From contig JABJOK010000050.1 of assembly GCA_018664365.1 (NCBI GenBank), positions 1-10,437 on the forward strand: a DNA stretch of 10,437 nucleotides, in the 5' to 3' direction. Below the pieces are notes generated by a model. The model was not told where the DNA came from. It made no database searches and saw only the letters and a list, made by a program, of their open reading frames with translations. Below, piece by piece: positions 1 to 6,018 of the stretch (its first letter is position 1; every line of letters starts with the position of its first letter). Made by a program: the position numbers and the translations under genes. Source of the DNA: Candidatus Peregrinibacteria bacterium. GTDB taxonomy: Bacteria > Patescibacteriota > Gracilibacteria > UBA1369 > LOWO2-01-FULL-3.

Positions 1-1508
1 TAACTATTTTAGATAAACTGCCTTCAGATCGTTATGCAATTAATAGGGATGCAGTGGGGAATTTGTTTATAAGATTGTATGGATTTGACCCGTCTGCCAA
101 GAAGGTAATGACTGGTTCTCATATAGATAGTGTTCGTAATGGAGGAATGTATGATGGAGTTCTTGGCATTGTAGCTGGAATGGATTTGCTAAAACAGATT
201 GTAGATAGTGGTGTTCAGCCTAAGAATGATTTTGTAGTAGTTGCATTTAGAGCAGAGGAATCTAGTCCTAAGACCGGTAATGCCTATCTTGCTAGCGCGA
301 TTGCGACAGGAACCATTTCAGAGCAGGAATTGGAGGCTATTAGTTATCGTCTTGATGATGGAAGAGTTATTCCTTTTAAAATTTATTTTAATTTGAAATA
401 TGGTCCGGATGTTTGGAATGCTATTTTGCATGAATTGGAAAATCCTCCTATTAGGCCGCAGGATATATTGCTGTTTGAAGAGTTACATATTGAACAAAGT
501 TCTGTTATACAGAGCCAAAACAGCCAAGTGGGTGTTGTTATGGGTGGAGTTGGTGGAAGTGAGAGAATGGAATTTAATGGAAATGAGCCTCTTAAGGGAG
601 AAAGGATAGAAACCGACGAGTATCAAGGGTATCAAGTAACAATTACGGGTGAGCGTGGACATACTGGTGGTACACCTATGAATTCCACTGCAAATGTTGA
701 AGATGGAGAAAACTATTATAGGAGTGACGCAATTGTAGGAGGAGCATACTTTACCAATTTACTGCTTTCTAGGTGTCAAAAATCAGGAATTGATGTGAGG
801 ATTAATGCTGCTAATGTCGAAGAAGATCTTGGATTCACAACTATTCCTCCTAAATTCACGATTCGTCTTGCTTGCGACAAGGATTCGTTTGACCGTTTTA
901 ATGATATTTTTGAGGAAGTTAAGGAGGAAACTTCAAGGAAGAAGCGTGTTAATGTTTGTGGTAATTTTATTGCTACTGCGGGGAAAGAAGCTCTATATAA
1001 AGAGGAGGTTTGGGAAGTTTTTTCTTCTGTTTTTCACGTTGAGTATGCTGCGAGAAAAATTAATGTTGAAAGAGGAGGTTTAGGTACCGTTAGGTCTACA
1101 ATAGTTGATTTAAAACTTGTTCCTGGTGCACCAGTCTCTTTTAAAATTGATTTGAGGGAGGTTATGAGAAAAGATGGTGCAGAATTGAGCAAGGAAGTTA
1201 GAGGTATTGTTGAGGATTTAAGGGGAAAAGTTAGAGATATTGCATATTCTAGGTCTGAAGTTTTGGACGATCAGGTTGCTGATTTTACTCAGAGTATCGC
1301 TGATGAACTTGGCTTGAGCTACGTCCGTATGCCTTCTGTCCCAGGGCATGATGCTGTTAGTCTTTCAAAGATCGGAGTAAAAACTGGAATGATTTTTGTG
1401 AAGCATGATGGAGTTAGTCATAGTCCAAAAGAACATGTAGAAGACGAGGACGTTGAAAATGCTCTAATGCTATACAGAGAACTTTTGAGTCGCTATTTAG
1501 CTAAGTAG
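1..1508 (+). CDS. M20-family Zn-dependent amidohydrolase (allantoate/N-carbamoyl-L-amino-acid hydrolase type), 5'-truncated
   Basis: The protein resembles AllC and hydantoinase/carbamoylase enzymes, cytosolic metallopeptidase-fold hydrolases that cleave the C-N bond of ureido compounds. The frame is open from base 3. The GTG at base 54 lies inside the conserved 'DxxGNLxxRLxG' motif, so the true start is upstream and roughly 40-50 residues are missing. Counting from that GTG as residue 1, the expected metal ligands are visible: GSHID (H23), DG (D34), EE (E68/E69), ELHIEQ (H145) and the C-terminal GVSHSPKE (H456). GHTGGTPM (200-209), RSDA (223-226) and PGHDA (430-434) are also present. Deviations include HIEQS instead of HIEQG, about 12 extra residues between TPM and RSDA, and a lid domain some 70 residues longer than in E. 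coli AllC. The substrate cannot be told from the sequence. No neighbour in view belongs to purine or hydantoin breakdown, and a peptidase or other amidase role is possible. The gene ends in TAG and overlaps the end of galU by 12 bp. Confidence 0.85.
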   Translation, partial: TILDKLPSDRYAINRDAVGNLFIRLYGFDPSAKKVMTGSHIDSVRNGGMYDGVLGIVAGMDLLKQIVDSGVQPKNDFVVVAFRAEESSPKTGNAYLASAIATGTISEQELEAISYRLDDGRVIPFKIYFNLKYGPDVWNAILHELENPPIRPQDILLFEELHIEQSSVIQSQNSQVGVVMGGVGGSERMEFNGNEPLKGERIETDEYQGYQVTITGERGHTGGTPMNSTANVEDGENYYRSDAIVGGAYFTNLLLSRCQKSGIDVRINAANVEEDLGFTTIPPKFTIRLACDKDSFDRFNDIFEEVKEETSRKKRVNVCGNFIATAGKEALYKEEVWEVFSSVFHVEYAARKINVERGGLGTVRSTIVDLKLVPGAPVSFKIDLREVMRKDGAELSKEVRGIVEDLRGKVRDIAYSRSEVLDDQVADFTQSIADELGLSYVRMPSVPGHDAVSLSKIGVKTGMIFVKHDGVSHSPKEHVEDEDVENALMLYRELLSRYLAK

Positions 1509-2360
1509 ACTTTTTAAGTATGCCTTGAAGTCCTTTTTAAGATGAGGTGTTTTTAATGTAAAATTGACTACAGCCTTCAAATATCCAAGCTTGTCGCCCG
1601 TATCAAAGCGTTCACCTTCCAGTTCTAGAGCATAAATAGGGAATGATTTTATGAACTCTTTCATTCCATCAATTAGCCGAAGTTCTTGGTTTCTTTTTGC
1701 TTTAGTCTTTTTCAATTGTTCGAACAATTCTGGAGTAACTATGTATTTCCCGGTTAGTGCGAGATTTGAAGGTGCTTTTTGAGGAGTTGGTTTTTCAACA
1801 AGATTTTTAACCTTATATATAGGACCGTTTTTGTTTTCTGGATCTATGATTCCGTATTTTTCAGAATGTTTTTTGTTTATTTTAGTGACTGCGACAACGG
1901 GGGATTTGTGCTTATTGTAGGCCTTTATCATTTGTTTTAATGGAGGAATCTTTGCATCCCAAATATCGTCTCCGAAAAGAACTGCAAATGGCTCATTTTT
2001 TATTAAATGTTTGGCGCAAAGTAATGCATGACCATCTCCTTTTGGAGATGCTTGTTCAGTAAAGGTGAATTTGGCCATTTTCTCAATTTTTTTGAGATCA
2101 TTTGCTGCTTTTTTATTCCCTTTTTCTATTAAGTGCTTATGAAGTTTATTTGAGTGTGCAAAATAATGTTCTATAGATTCTTTACCATCTCCAGTAATAA
2201 TTATAACCTCTTCGATTCCGCTTTCTACAGCCTCTTCAACCAAGTATTGAATACAAGGTTTGTCTACTATGGGAAGCATTTCTTTTGCTAGAGATTTTGT
2301 TGTTGGCAGAAATCTAGTTCCAAGTCCGGCTGCTGGAATCACTGCTTTCTTTATCTTCAT
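1497..2360 (-). CDS. galU: UTP-glucose-1-phosphate uridylyltransferase
   Basis: This 287-residue cytosolic nucleotidyltransferase makes UDP-glucose from UTP and glucose-1-phosphate, the sugar donor for polysaccharide and surface glycan synthesis. The length is normal for bacterial GalU. The N-terminal signature AAGLGTRFLPTTK...KEMLPIVDKP (residues 10-35) is the nucleotide-binding loop. Further GalU marks are EQASPKGDGHALL (102-114), the acidic GDDIWD (130-135), VEKP (188-191) with the catalytic-type lysine, APSNLALTGKYIVTP (196-210) and GERFDTGDKLGYLKA (249-263). GDGH replaces the more usual GLGH and LRLID replaces QLTDA, which are modest changes. The start ATG overlaps the hsp20 stop in an ATGA, so it is the last gene of the minus-strand operon and probably translationally coupled. 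The sequence just before the start (CAAGGC) places AAGG too close to act as a normal ribosome site. Identification is firm; substrate preference for glucose over another sugar phosphate is inferred from the family. Confidence 0.95.
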   Translation of the reverse strand: MKIKKAVIPAAGLGTRFLPTTKSLAKEMLPIVDKPCIQYLVEEAVESGIEEVIIITGDGKESIEHYFAHSNKLHKHLIEKGNKKAANDLKKIEKMAKFTFTEQASPKGDGHALLCAKHLIKNEPFAVLFGDDIWDAKIPPLKQMIKAYNKHKSPVVAVTKINKKHSEKYGIIDPENKNGPIYKVKNLVEKPTPQKAPSNLALTGKYIVTPELFEQLKKTKAKRNQELRLIDGMKEFIKSFPIYALELEGERFDTGDKLGYLKAVVNFTLKTPHLKKDFKAYLKSLLS

Positions 2361-2749
2361 GCCTTGATTTTGATTATTTTGGTCTTTTCGTGTTCAGCTT
2401 TTGGTATACGAATTTCAAGAACATTCTTTTCAAATGATGCGCTAATGTTTTTTGTATCAGCTTCTTTTGGAAGGACAATTGCTCGTTGAAAATTTCCCCA
2501 AAAGCATTCTCTCGTGTAGTAATTTTCTTCGTCCACAGCCTCCACAGGGTCTCTTTCGCCCCTTATTACAAGTACATCTTCAGTTATTGAAAGTTTTACA
2601 TCTTCTTTTGTTACACCTGCTACTGGAGCTAGAATTACGATTTCTTTATCTGTGTGATAAATGTCTACAGAAAGTTGTCCCACCTCCTTTTTTAGAGGAG
2701 TTTTGTCGTCGTGGGGTAGTGGATGAATTTTTATGCTTGAATTTTTCAT
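2357..2749 (-). CDS. Small heat shock protein, Hsp20/alpha-crystallin family
   Basis: This 130-residue ATP-independent holdase chaperone binds unfolding proteins in the cytosol as part of large oligomers. The alpha-crystallin domain starts near GQLSVDIY (residues 24-31) and runs through IVILAPVAGVTKEDVKLSI, VLVIRGER and ECFWGNFQRAIVLP to FEKNVLEIRIP near residue 116. The hydrophobic-Gly pair and the WGxFxRxIxLP motif are classic for the family. The C-terminal tail carries an I-x-I motif (IIKIKA), the usual contact for oligomer assembly. The N-terminal arm is short, about 23 residues. The start overlaps the ftsH stop and the stop overlaps the galU start, both as 4-base ATGA junctions. This places the chaperone in one translationally coupled unit with the FtsH protease, a sensible protein quality-control pairing. 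No Shine-Dalgarno is visible. The family call is near certain; the client range is unknown. Confidence 0.95.
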   Translation of the reverse strand: MKNSSIKIHPLPHDDKTPLKKEVGQLSVDIYHTDKEIVILAPVAGVTKEDVKLSITEDVLVIRGERDPVEAVDEENYYTRECFWGNFQRAIVLPKEADTKNISASFEKNVLEIRIPKAEHEKTKIIKIKA

Positions 2750-4566
2750 TTGAAATATTTTTTAAATTCTTCTGAGGATAAGGTTTCTTTTTTAACTAGA
2801 TCTGTCGCAATTTTCTTTATCAGGCTCTTGTTTTTAATTATCAATGCCTTTGTTTTTACATGAGCCTTCTCAAGAATTTTCTTCACAAGGTGATCAATTT
2901 TTGATGCGCTTTCTTCAGAATAATTTTTTACATGTCCAAAATCTTTTCCGAGGAATATTTCATCATTACCGTCTCCAAAAATCATTGGTCCAAAATCACT
3001 CATTCCATACTTGGTAACCATGTTCCTAGCTATTTTAGTGGCCCTCTGGAGATCATTTGAAGCGCCTGTGGACATTTCTCCAAAGAATACCTCTTCTGCT
3101 GCATAACCTCCAAGAAGTGAGCATAGCTCGTCTTCAAATTTGCTTTTTGGAATAAGATGTTTGTCCTCTTCTGGCAAGAACCATGTCACCCCAAGAGCCA
3201 TTCCGCGTGATATAACAGAGATTTTATGAACAGGATCGCAATTTGGAAGAAGGTGTCCTACTACAGCATGTCCTACTTCGTGATACGAAGTAATCTCTTT
3301 TTCTTTTTTATTGATAACTTTAGATTTTCGTTCTGGTCCCATAAGAACTTTCTCAGTAGACTGTTCGATTTCTTTCATCCCAATAGTCTTTTTGTTGTTC
3401 TTAGTTGCTAAAATAGCAGCTTCGTTCATTAAATTTTCTAGGTCAGCTCCAGTAAACCCTGGAGTTCCTTTTGCTATTCTCGCAAAATCTACTGTTTTTG
3501 CTATAGGTTTATTTCGAGAGTGTACGCGAAGTATTTCTTCACGCGCTCTTACGTCTGGCATATCTACTATAACTCTACGATCAAATCGTCCTGGCCTTAG
3601 TAGGGCAGGGTCTAGAATATCTGGGCGGTTTGTAGCTGCTATTACAATTACATTTGTTCCTGTTTGGAATCCATCCATTTCGGTTAGTATTTGATTTAGA
3701 GTTTGTTCGCGTTCATCGTGTCCTCCTCCCATTCCTGCACCTCTGTGTCGTCCTACTGCGTCTATTTCGTCTATAAATATAAGACATGGAGCATTTCTTT
3801 TTGCCTTGTTGAAAAGATCTCTAACACGTGAAGCTCCTACTCCCACAAACATCTCAACAAATTCTGAACCTGAAATAGAGAAGAATGGAACATTGGCTTC
3901 TCCCGCTACGGCTCTTGCAAGGAGAGTTTTTCCTGTTCCTGGAGCACCAACCAGCATTACTCCTTTTGGGATTTTTGCACCCATTTTTCTATATTTTTCG
4001 GGTCGTTTTAGAAAGTCTACGATTTCAGTTAATTCTTCTTTTGCCTCAAGCGCTCCTGCTACATCATCAAAGGTGTTTTTCTGTTTCTCACGATCGTAAA
4101 TCTTGGCCTTACTTTTACCAAAGGACATTGCTTGATTGTTGCTTGATTGAGCGGATCTCATCATAAACAGAATGAATGCAATGATTAGGACAAAAGGTAT
4201 CATTCCTATTAATAGATCAGTCCAAAATTTACTAGATTCAGTATCTTCTACTGTTATTGGGAGGGTTGATATAACTTTTTGCTTTACTCCTGCACGTTCT
4301 AGTAGTTCATAAATGCTTGATCCCGGCTCTTTAAAAGTGTGAAGTTGGCTTCCATCTACTAGAGCTACATGAATTCTATTATCAGAAATTCGTAGTTCTT
4401 GGATTTCACCAGTATCAGCTTTTTCAACGAGTGTATTTAAACTTATTTCAGTCGATTGTTGTTGTCCTCCATTATAGATCATTACAAAAGCTGCTATAAA
4501 AAGTGCAGCAATTACTACATACAAAAGGGTGTTTTTTGATCTTGGAGGGGGGGCAAGTGCAGGCAT
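2746..4566 (-). CDS. ftsH: ATP-dependent zinc metalloprotease FtsH
   Basis: FtsH is a membrane-anchored AAA+ protease that extracts and degrades misfolded membrane proteins and selected soluble regulators. The protein is 606 residues, a normal length. A short N-terminal tail leads into TM1 (about 13-31), an extracytoplasmic FtsH_ext domain (about 35-112), TM2 (about 117-137), the AAA+ ATPase and the M41 peptidase. Visible motifs are Walker A GAPGTGKT (207-214), the pore loop FVGVG (240-244), Walker B FIDEID (264-269), the second region of homology with ATNRPDILDPALLRPGRFDR (311-330), zinc-binding HEVGH (429-433) and the third ligand Asp505 in GASNDLQRAT. All catalytic residues are intact. The C-terminus is Lys-rich with little extra tail. 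It lies 53 bp downstream of tilS, echoing the tilS-ftsH neighbourhood of many bacteria, and its TGA stop overlaps the hsp20 start. No Shine-Dalgarno precedes the ATG. Confidence 0.98.
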   Translation of the reverse strand: MPALAPPPRSKNTLLYVVIAALFIAAFVMIYNGGQQQSTEISLNTLVEKADTGEIQELRISDNRIHVALVDGSQLHTFKEPGSSIYELLERAGVKQKVISTLPITVEDTESSKFWTDLLIGMIPFVLIIAFILFMMRSAQSSNNQAMSFGKSKAKIYDREKQKNTFDDVAGALEAKEELTEIVDFLKRPEKYRKMGAKIPKGVMLVGAPGTGKTLLARAVAGEANVPFFSISGSEFVEMFVGVGASRVRDLFNKAKRNAPCLIFIDEIDAVGRHRGAGMGGGHDEREQTLNQILTEMDGFQTGTNVIVIAATNRPDILDPALLRPGRFDRRVIVDMPDVRAREEILRVHSRNKPIAKTVDFARIAKGTPGFTGADLENLMNEAAILATKNNKKTIGMKEIEQSTEKVLMGPERKSKVINKKEKEITSYHEVGHAVVGHLLPNCDPVHKISVISRGMALGVTWFLPEEDKHLIPKSKFEDELCSLLGGYAAEEVFFGEMSTGASNDLQRATKIARNMVTKYGMSDFGPMIFGDGNDEIFLGKDFGHVKNYSEESASKIDHLVKKILEKAHVKTKALIIKNKSLIKKIATDLVKKETLSSEEFKKYFK

Positions 4567-4619
4567 AGAAAAGATTTTTATTACGTGTTTATATCAGTGT
4601 AATAGTGGATTATTTCGGC

Positions 4620-5609
4620 TTAAAATGCAACAGAAACTTTGATCTTGTTTGCGTTTAAATGAAGGGAAAGTTTGCCAAATTTCTTCTTTTTGTTGCCAAT
4701 ATTGGAGTTGATTAAATCAAGAACTTCTTCGACGTGGGTATTTTCAAGATTTTTAGTATTTCCTATTTGTTGAAGATAAAGTTCCCGAAGAACTGTTTTT
4801 TGAAGTGTGGAATGAAGTTTTCTGAAAGATTTTGCGTCTAGATTTGCAGGATCTTGTTTTTTCAAATATTCCTTTGCTTTTATTTCGATAAATTCTTGAG
4901 TTTCTCTCATTAATTTTGCGTTTTTGGCGATGGTTTTTGTAAGATTTGGATTAATTTTTTGTAATTCAGGAATGATGTCGTGCCTTACCTGATTGCGAGT
5001 ATATACTTTGCTTTCATTGGATTTATCCTTTCGGTAAGAGAGTTTTTTTAATTTAAGATAGTCCGTGATCTGCTTTTTTGTTAGATCAAGGAGTGGGCGG
5101 AATAGGGGAGGGGTTACCATTTGCATTCCAGATAGCCCTTTCATTGATGCACCTCTGATTAAATTCAGGACAATTGTTTCTAAATTGTCGTCTGCGTGAT
5201 GTGCAGTGGTGATGAATTTAGCAGAATATTTTTTCTGCAGTCTTTTAAAAAACTCGTAGCGAATTTTTCGTCCCATTTCCTCTAACCCTTTCTTGTTCTT
5301 TTTGCTTAGACTAGCGATATCTTTTGTGGTCGAGTGGAAGAGAACAGAGCGGGTGCTGTCTGTTTTTTCAACATATTCTTTTACGAATTTTTCGTCTAGA
5401 TCGGCCTCTTTTTTTCTGAGTTGATGATTGATGTGTGCAACTGCTATTTTTATAGGTGTTTTTTCTGCAAATTTTTTGAATAAATAGAGTAAAAGCATGG
5501 AGTCTGGTCCTCCTGAAATGCCAAGAATGACAGAATCTTCCTTTTTAAGGTTGTCAGAAAGTGCTTTTATTACCTTATTTTCTAGTTTTTTTGCTTCTTG
5601 TGCGTTCAT
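4620..5609 (-). CDS. tilS: tRNA(Ile)-lysidine synthase
   Basis: TilS is an N-type PP-loop ATPase that attaches lysine to C34 of the CAU anticodon of tRNA-Ile, converting it to lysidine so that it reads AUA. The gene is normally essential. I start it at ATG 5609 (329 residues). A TTG at 5627 would add six residues and deepen the overlap with the upstream gene from 35 to 53 bp. Neither start has a Shine-Dalgarno. Counting from the TTG, the PP-loop SGGPDS is at 38-43, followed by AHINHQLR (64-71), GRKIRYEFF (119-127), TAHHADDNLET (141-151), LIRG (156-159), FRPLL (176-180) and DKSNESKVYTRNQVRH (201-216). These are the ATP, tRNA and lysine-site motifs of the family. The protein is short and seems to lack the full C-terminal tRNA-binding domains of E. 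coli TilS, resembling compact forms such as that of Aquifex. It is cotranscribed with ftsH by position. Confidence 0.95.
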   Translation of the reverse strand: MNAQEAKKLENKVIKALSDNLKKEDSVILGISGGPDSMLLLYLFKKFAEKTPIKIAVAHINHQLRKKEADLDEKFVKEYVEKTDSTRSVLFHSTTKDIASLSKKNKKGLEEMGRKIRYEFFKRLQKKYSAKFITTAHHADDNLETIVLNLIRGASMKGLSGMQMVTPPLFRPLLDLTKKQITDYLKLKKLSYRKDKSNESKVYTRNQVRHDIIPELQKINPNLTKTIAKNAKLMRETQEFIEIKAKEYLKKQDPANLDAKSFRKLHSTLQKTVLRELYLQQIGNTKNLENTHVEEVLDLINSNIGNKKKKFGKLSLHLNANKIKVSVAF

Positions 5610-5913
5610 TGTATTGAGTGAGTTCAATGATTAATTCAAAGTTATCGTCGTCTGCTGTTTTGTTTGGTATTTCTTTACTACATTTGGTGCATTCGTGATG
5701 AATTACCCAGCCTTTTTTTGAATTTTGAGTGGCGTAAATTGGTTTTAACAAGGCCTTACATAGGCTTTTTCTATCTCCAGGTGTTTTATCATCAACATGT
5801 TTCGAATATAAGCATTTTCTGCAGTGATTTCTGCAGCTACCTTCGAGCTTTGGATTTGTTTCACCACAGTTTTCACAGGTGAATTCCTCGTTGATTACGA
5901 TGAAATTTTTCAT
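5575..5913 (-). CDS. RNHCP-domain zinc-binding-type protein
   Basis: This small 112-residue Cys-rich protein matches the RNHCP domain family, whose function is not established. Visible features are CENC (13-16), the signature region CRNHCRKCLYSKHVD (27-41), GDRKSLCKALLKPI (46-59), HHECTKCSKE (72-81) and NKTADDDN (84-91). The paired CxxC motifs suggest one or two structural zinc sites. The usual RNHCP signature reads RNHCR here, with Arg replacing the proline. The C-terminus is strongly basic (RTRSKKTRK), which could favour nucleic-acid binding, but that is inference. It is the first gene of the minus-strand operon and its 3' end overlaps tilS by 35-53 bp, so it may be coupled to tRNA modification. 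A TATAGT element ends six bases before the ATG, which would make the transcript leaderless. Domain identity is confident; role unknown. Confidence 0.85.
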   Translation of the reverse strand: MKNFIVINEEFTCENCGETNPKLEGSCRNHCRKCLYSKHVDDKTPGDRKSLCKALLKPIYATQNSKKGWVIHHECTKCSKEIPNKTADDDNFELIIELTQYNERTRSKKTRK

Positions 5914-5919
5914 GCTTGG

Positions 5920-5925
5920 ACTATA
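5920..5925 (-). promoter_or_regulatory. Possible -10 element of the RNHCP-tilS-ftsH-hsp20-galU operon
   Basis: On the minus strand TATAGT (5 of 6 to TATAAT) ends six bases before the RNHCP ATG at 5913. No good -35 lies 16-18 bases further up (TTTCTA or TTTTCT are the nearest). If used, RNA would start at or next to the ATG, a leaderless message. The weak -35 leaves this uncertain. Confidence 0.3.
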
Positions 5926-5961
5926 CAGGTACTTTTTATGTTAGAAAACCCCCTTAGTGCC

Positions 5962-5990
5962 TTTACCAAAGCCAAAAAATCTGATACAAT
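5962..5990 (+). promoter_or_regulatory. Putative sigma-70-type promoter of the pilus operon
   Basis: TTTACC (5962-5967) matches 4 of 6 bases of the -35 consensus. After a 17-base spacer, TACAAT (5985-5990) matches 5 of 6 of the -10. Transcription would begin near 5997, giving a leader of about 20 A-rich bases before ATG 6019 with no Shine-Dalgarno. The perfect spacing and position directly upstream of the operon support it; it is read by eye only. Confidence 0.55.
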
Positions 5991-6018
5991 ATATAGAAAT
6001 ACAAATAAAAACAAAATT

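Larger units (their letters stand above)
5914..6018. promoter_or_regulatory. Divergent intergenic region between the housekeeping and pilus operons
   Basis: This 105-base AT-rich spacer separates the divergent starts of the RNHCP gene (leftward) and the PilN-like gene (rightward). It is the largest non-coding stretch in the window and must hold the promoters of both operons unless the left one starts elsewhere. A good rightward sigma-70-like promoter and a weak leftward -10 are annotated separately. I see no convincing operator palindrome or riboswitch. A short CTTT-ACC-AAAG hairpin overlaps the rightward -35 but is too small to weigh. Confidence 0.6.

Noticed and set aside
1508..1538. Possible terminator for the amidohydrolase: GACTT/AAGTC inverted repeat followed by CTTTTT.
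   Set aside because: The stem is only five pairs plus one wobble, AT-rich with a 13-base loop, and lies inside galU. Too weak to annotate.
3226..4166. Several plus-strand open frames across ftsH.
   Set aside because: All are antisense to strongly conserved AAA+ and protease motifs, with compositions typical of shadow frames.
4588..4593. TATAAA on the minus strand upstream of ftsH as a separate promoter.
   Set aside because: No -35 at 16-18 bases (GAAATA at best). The 53-bp gap is simply AT-rich, and ftsH is likely cotranscribed with tilS, though an internal promoter cannot be excluded.
5824..6018. Upstream extension of the PilN-like frame by 65 codons.
   Set aside because: It runs through the promoter and antisense to the RNHCP gene, and would put a non-membrane, unrelated sequence before a clear N-terminal TM. 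ATG 6019 is far better.
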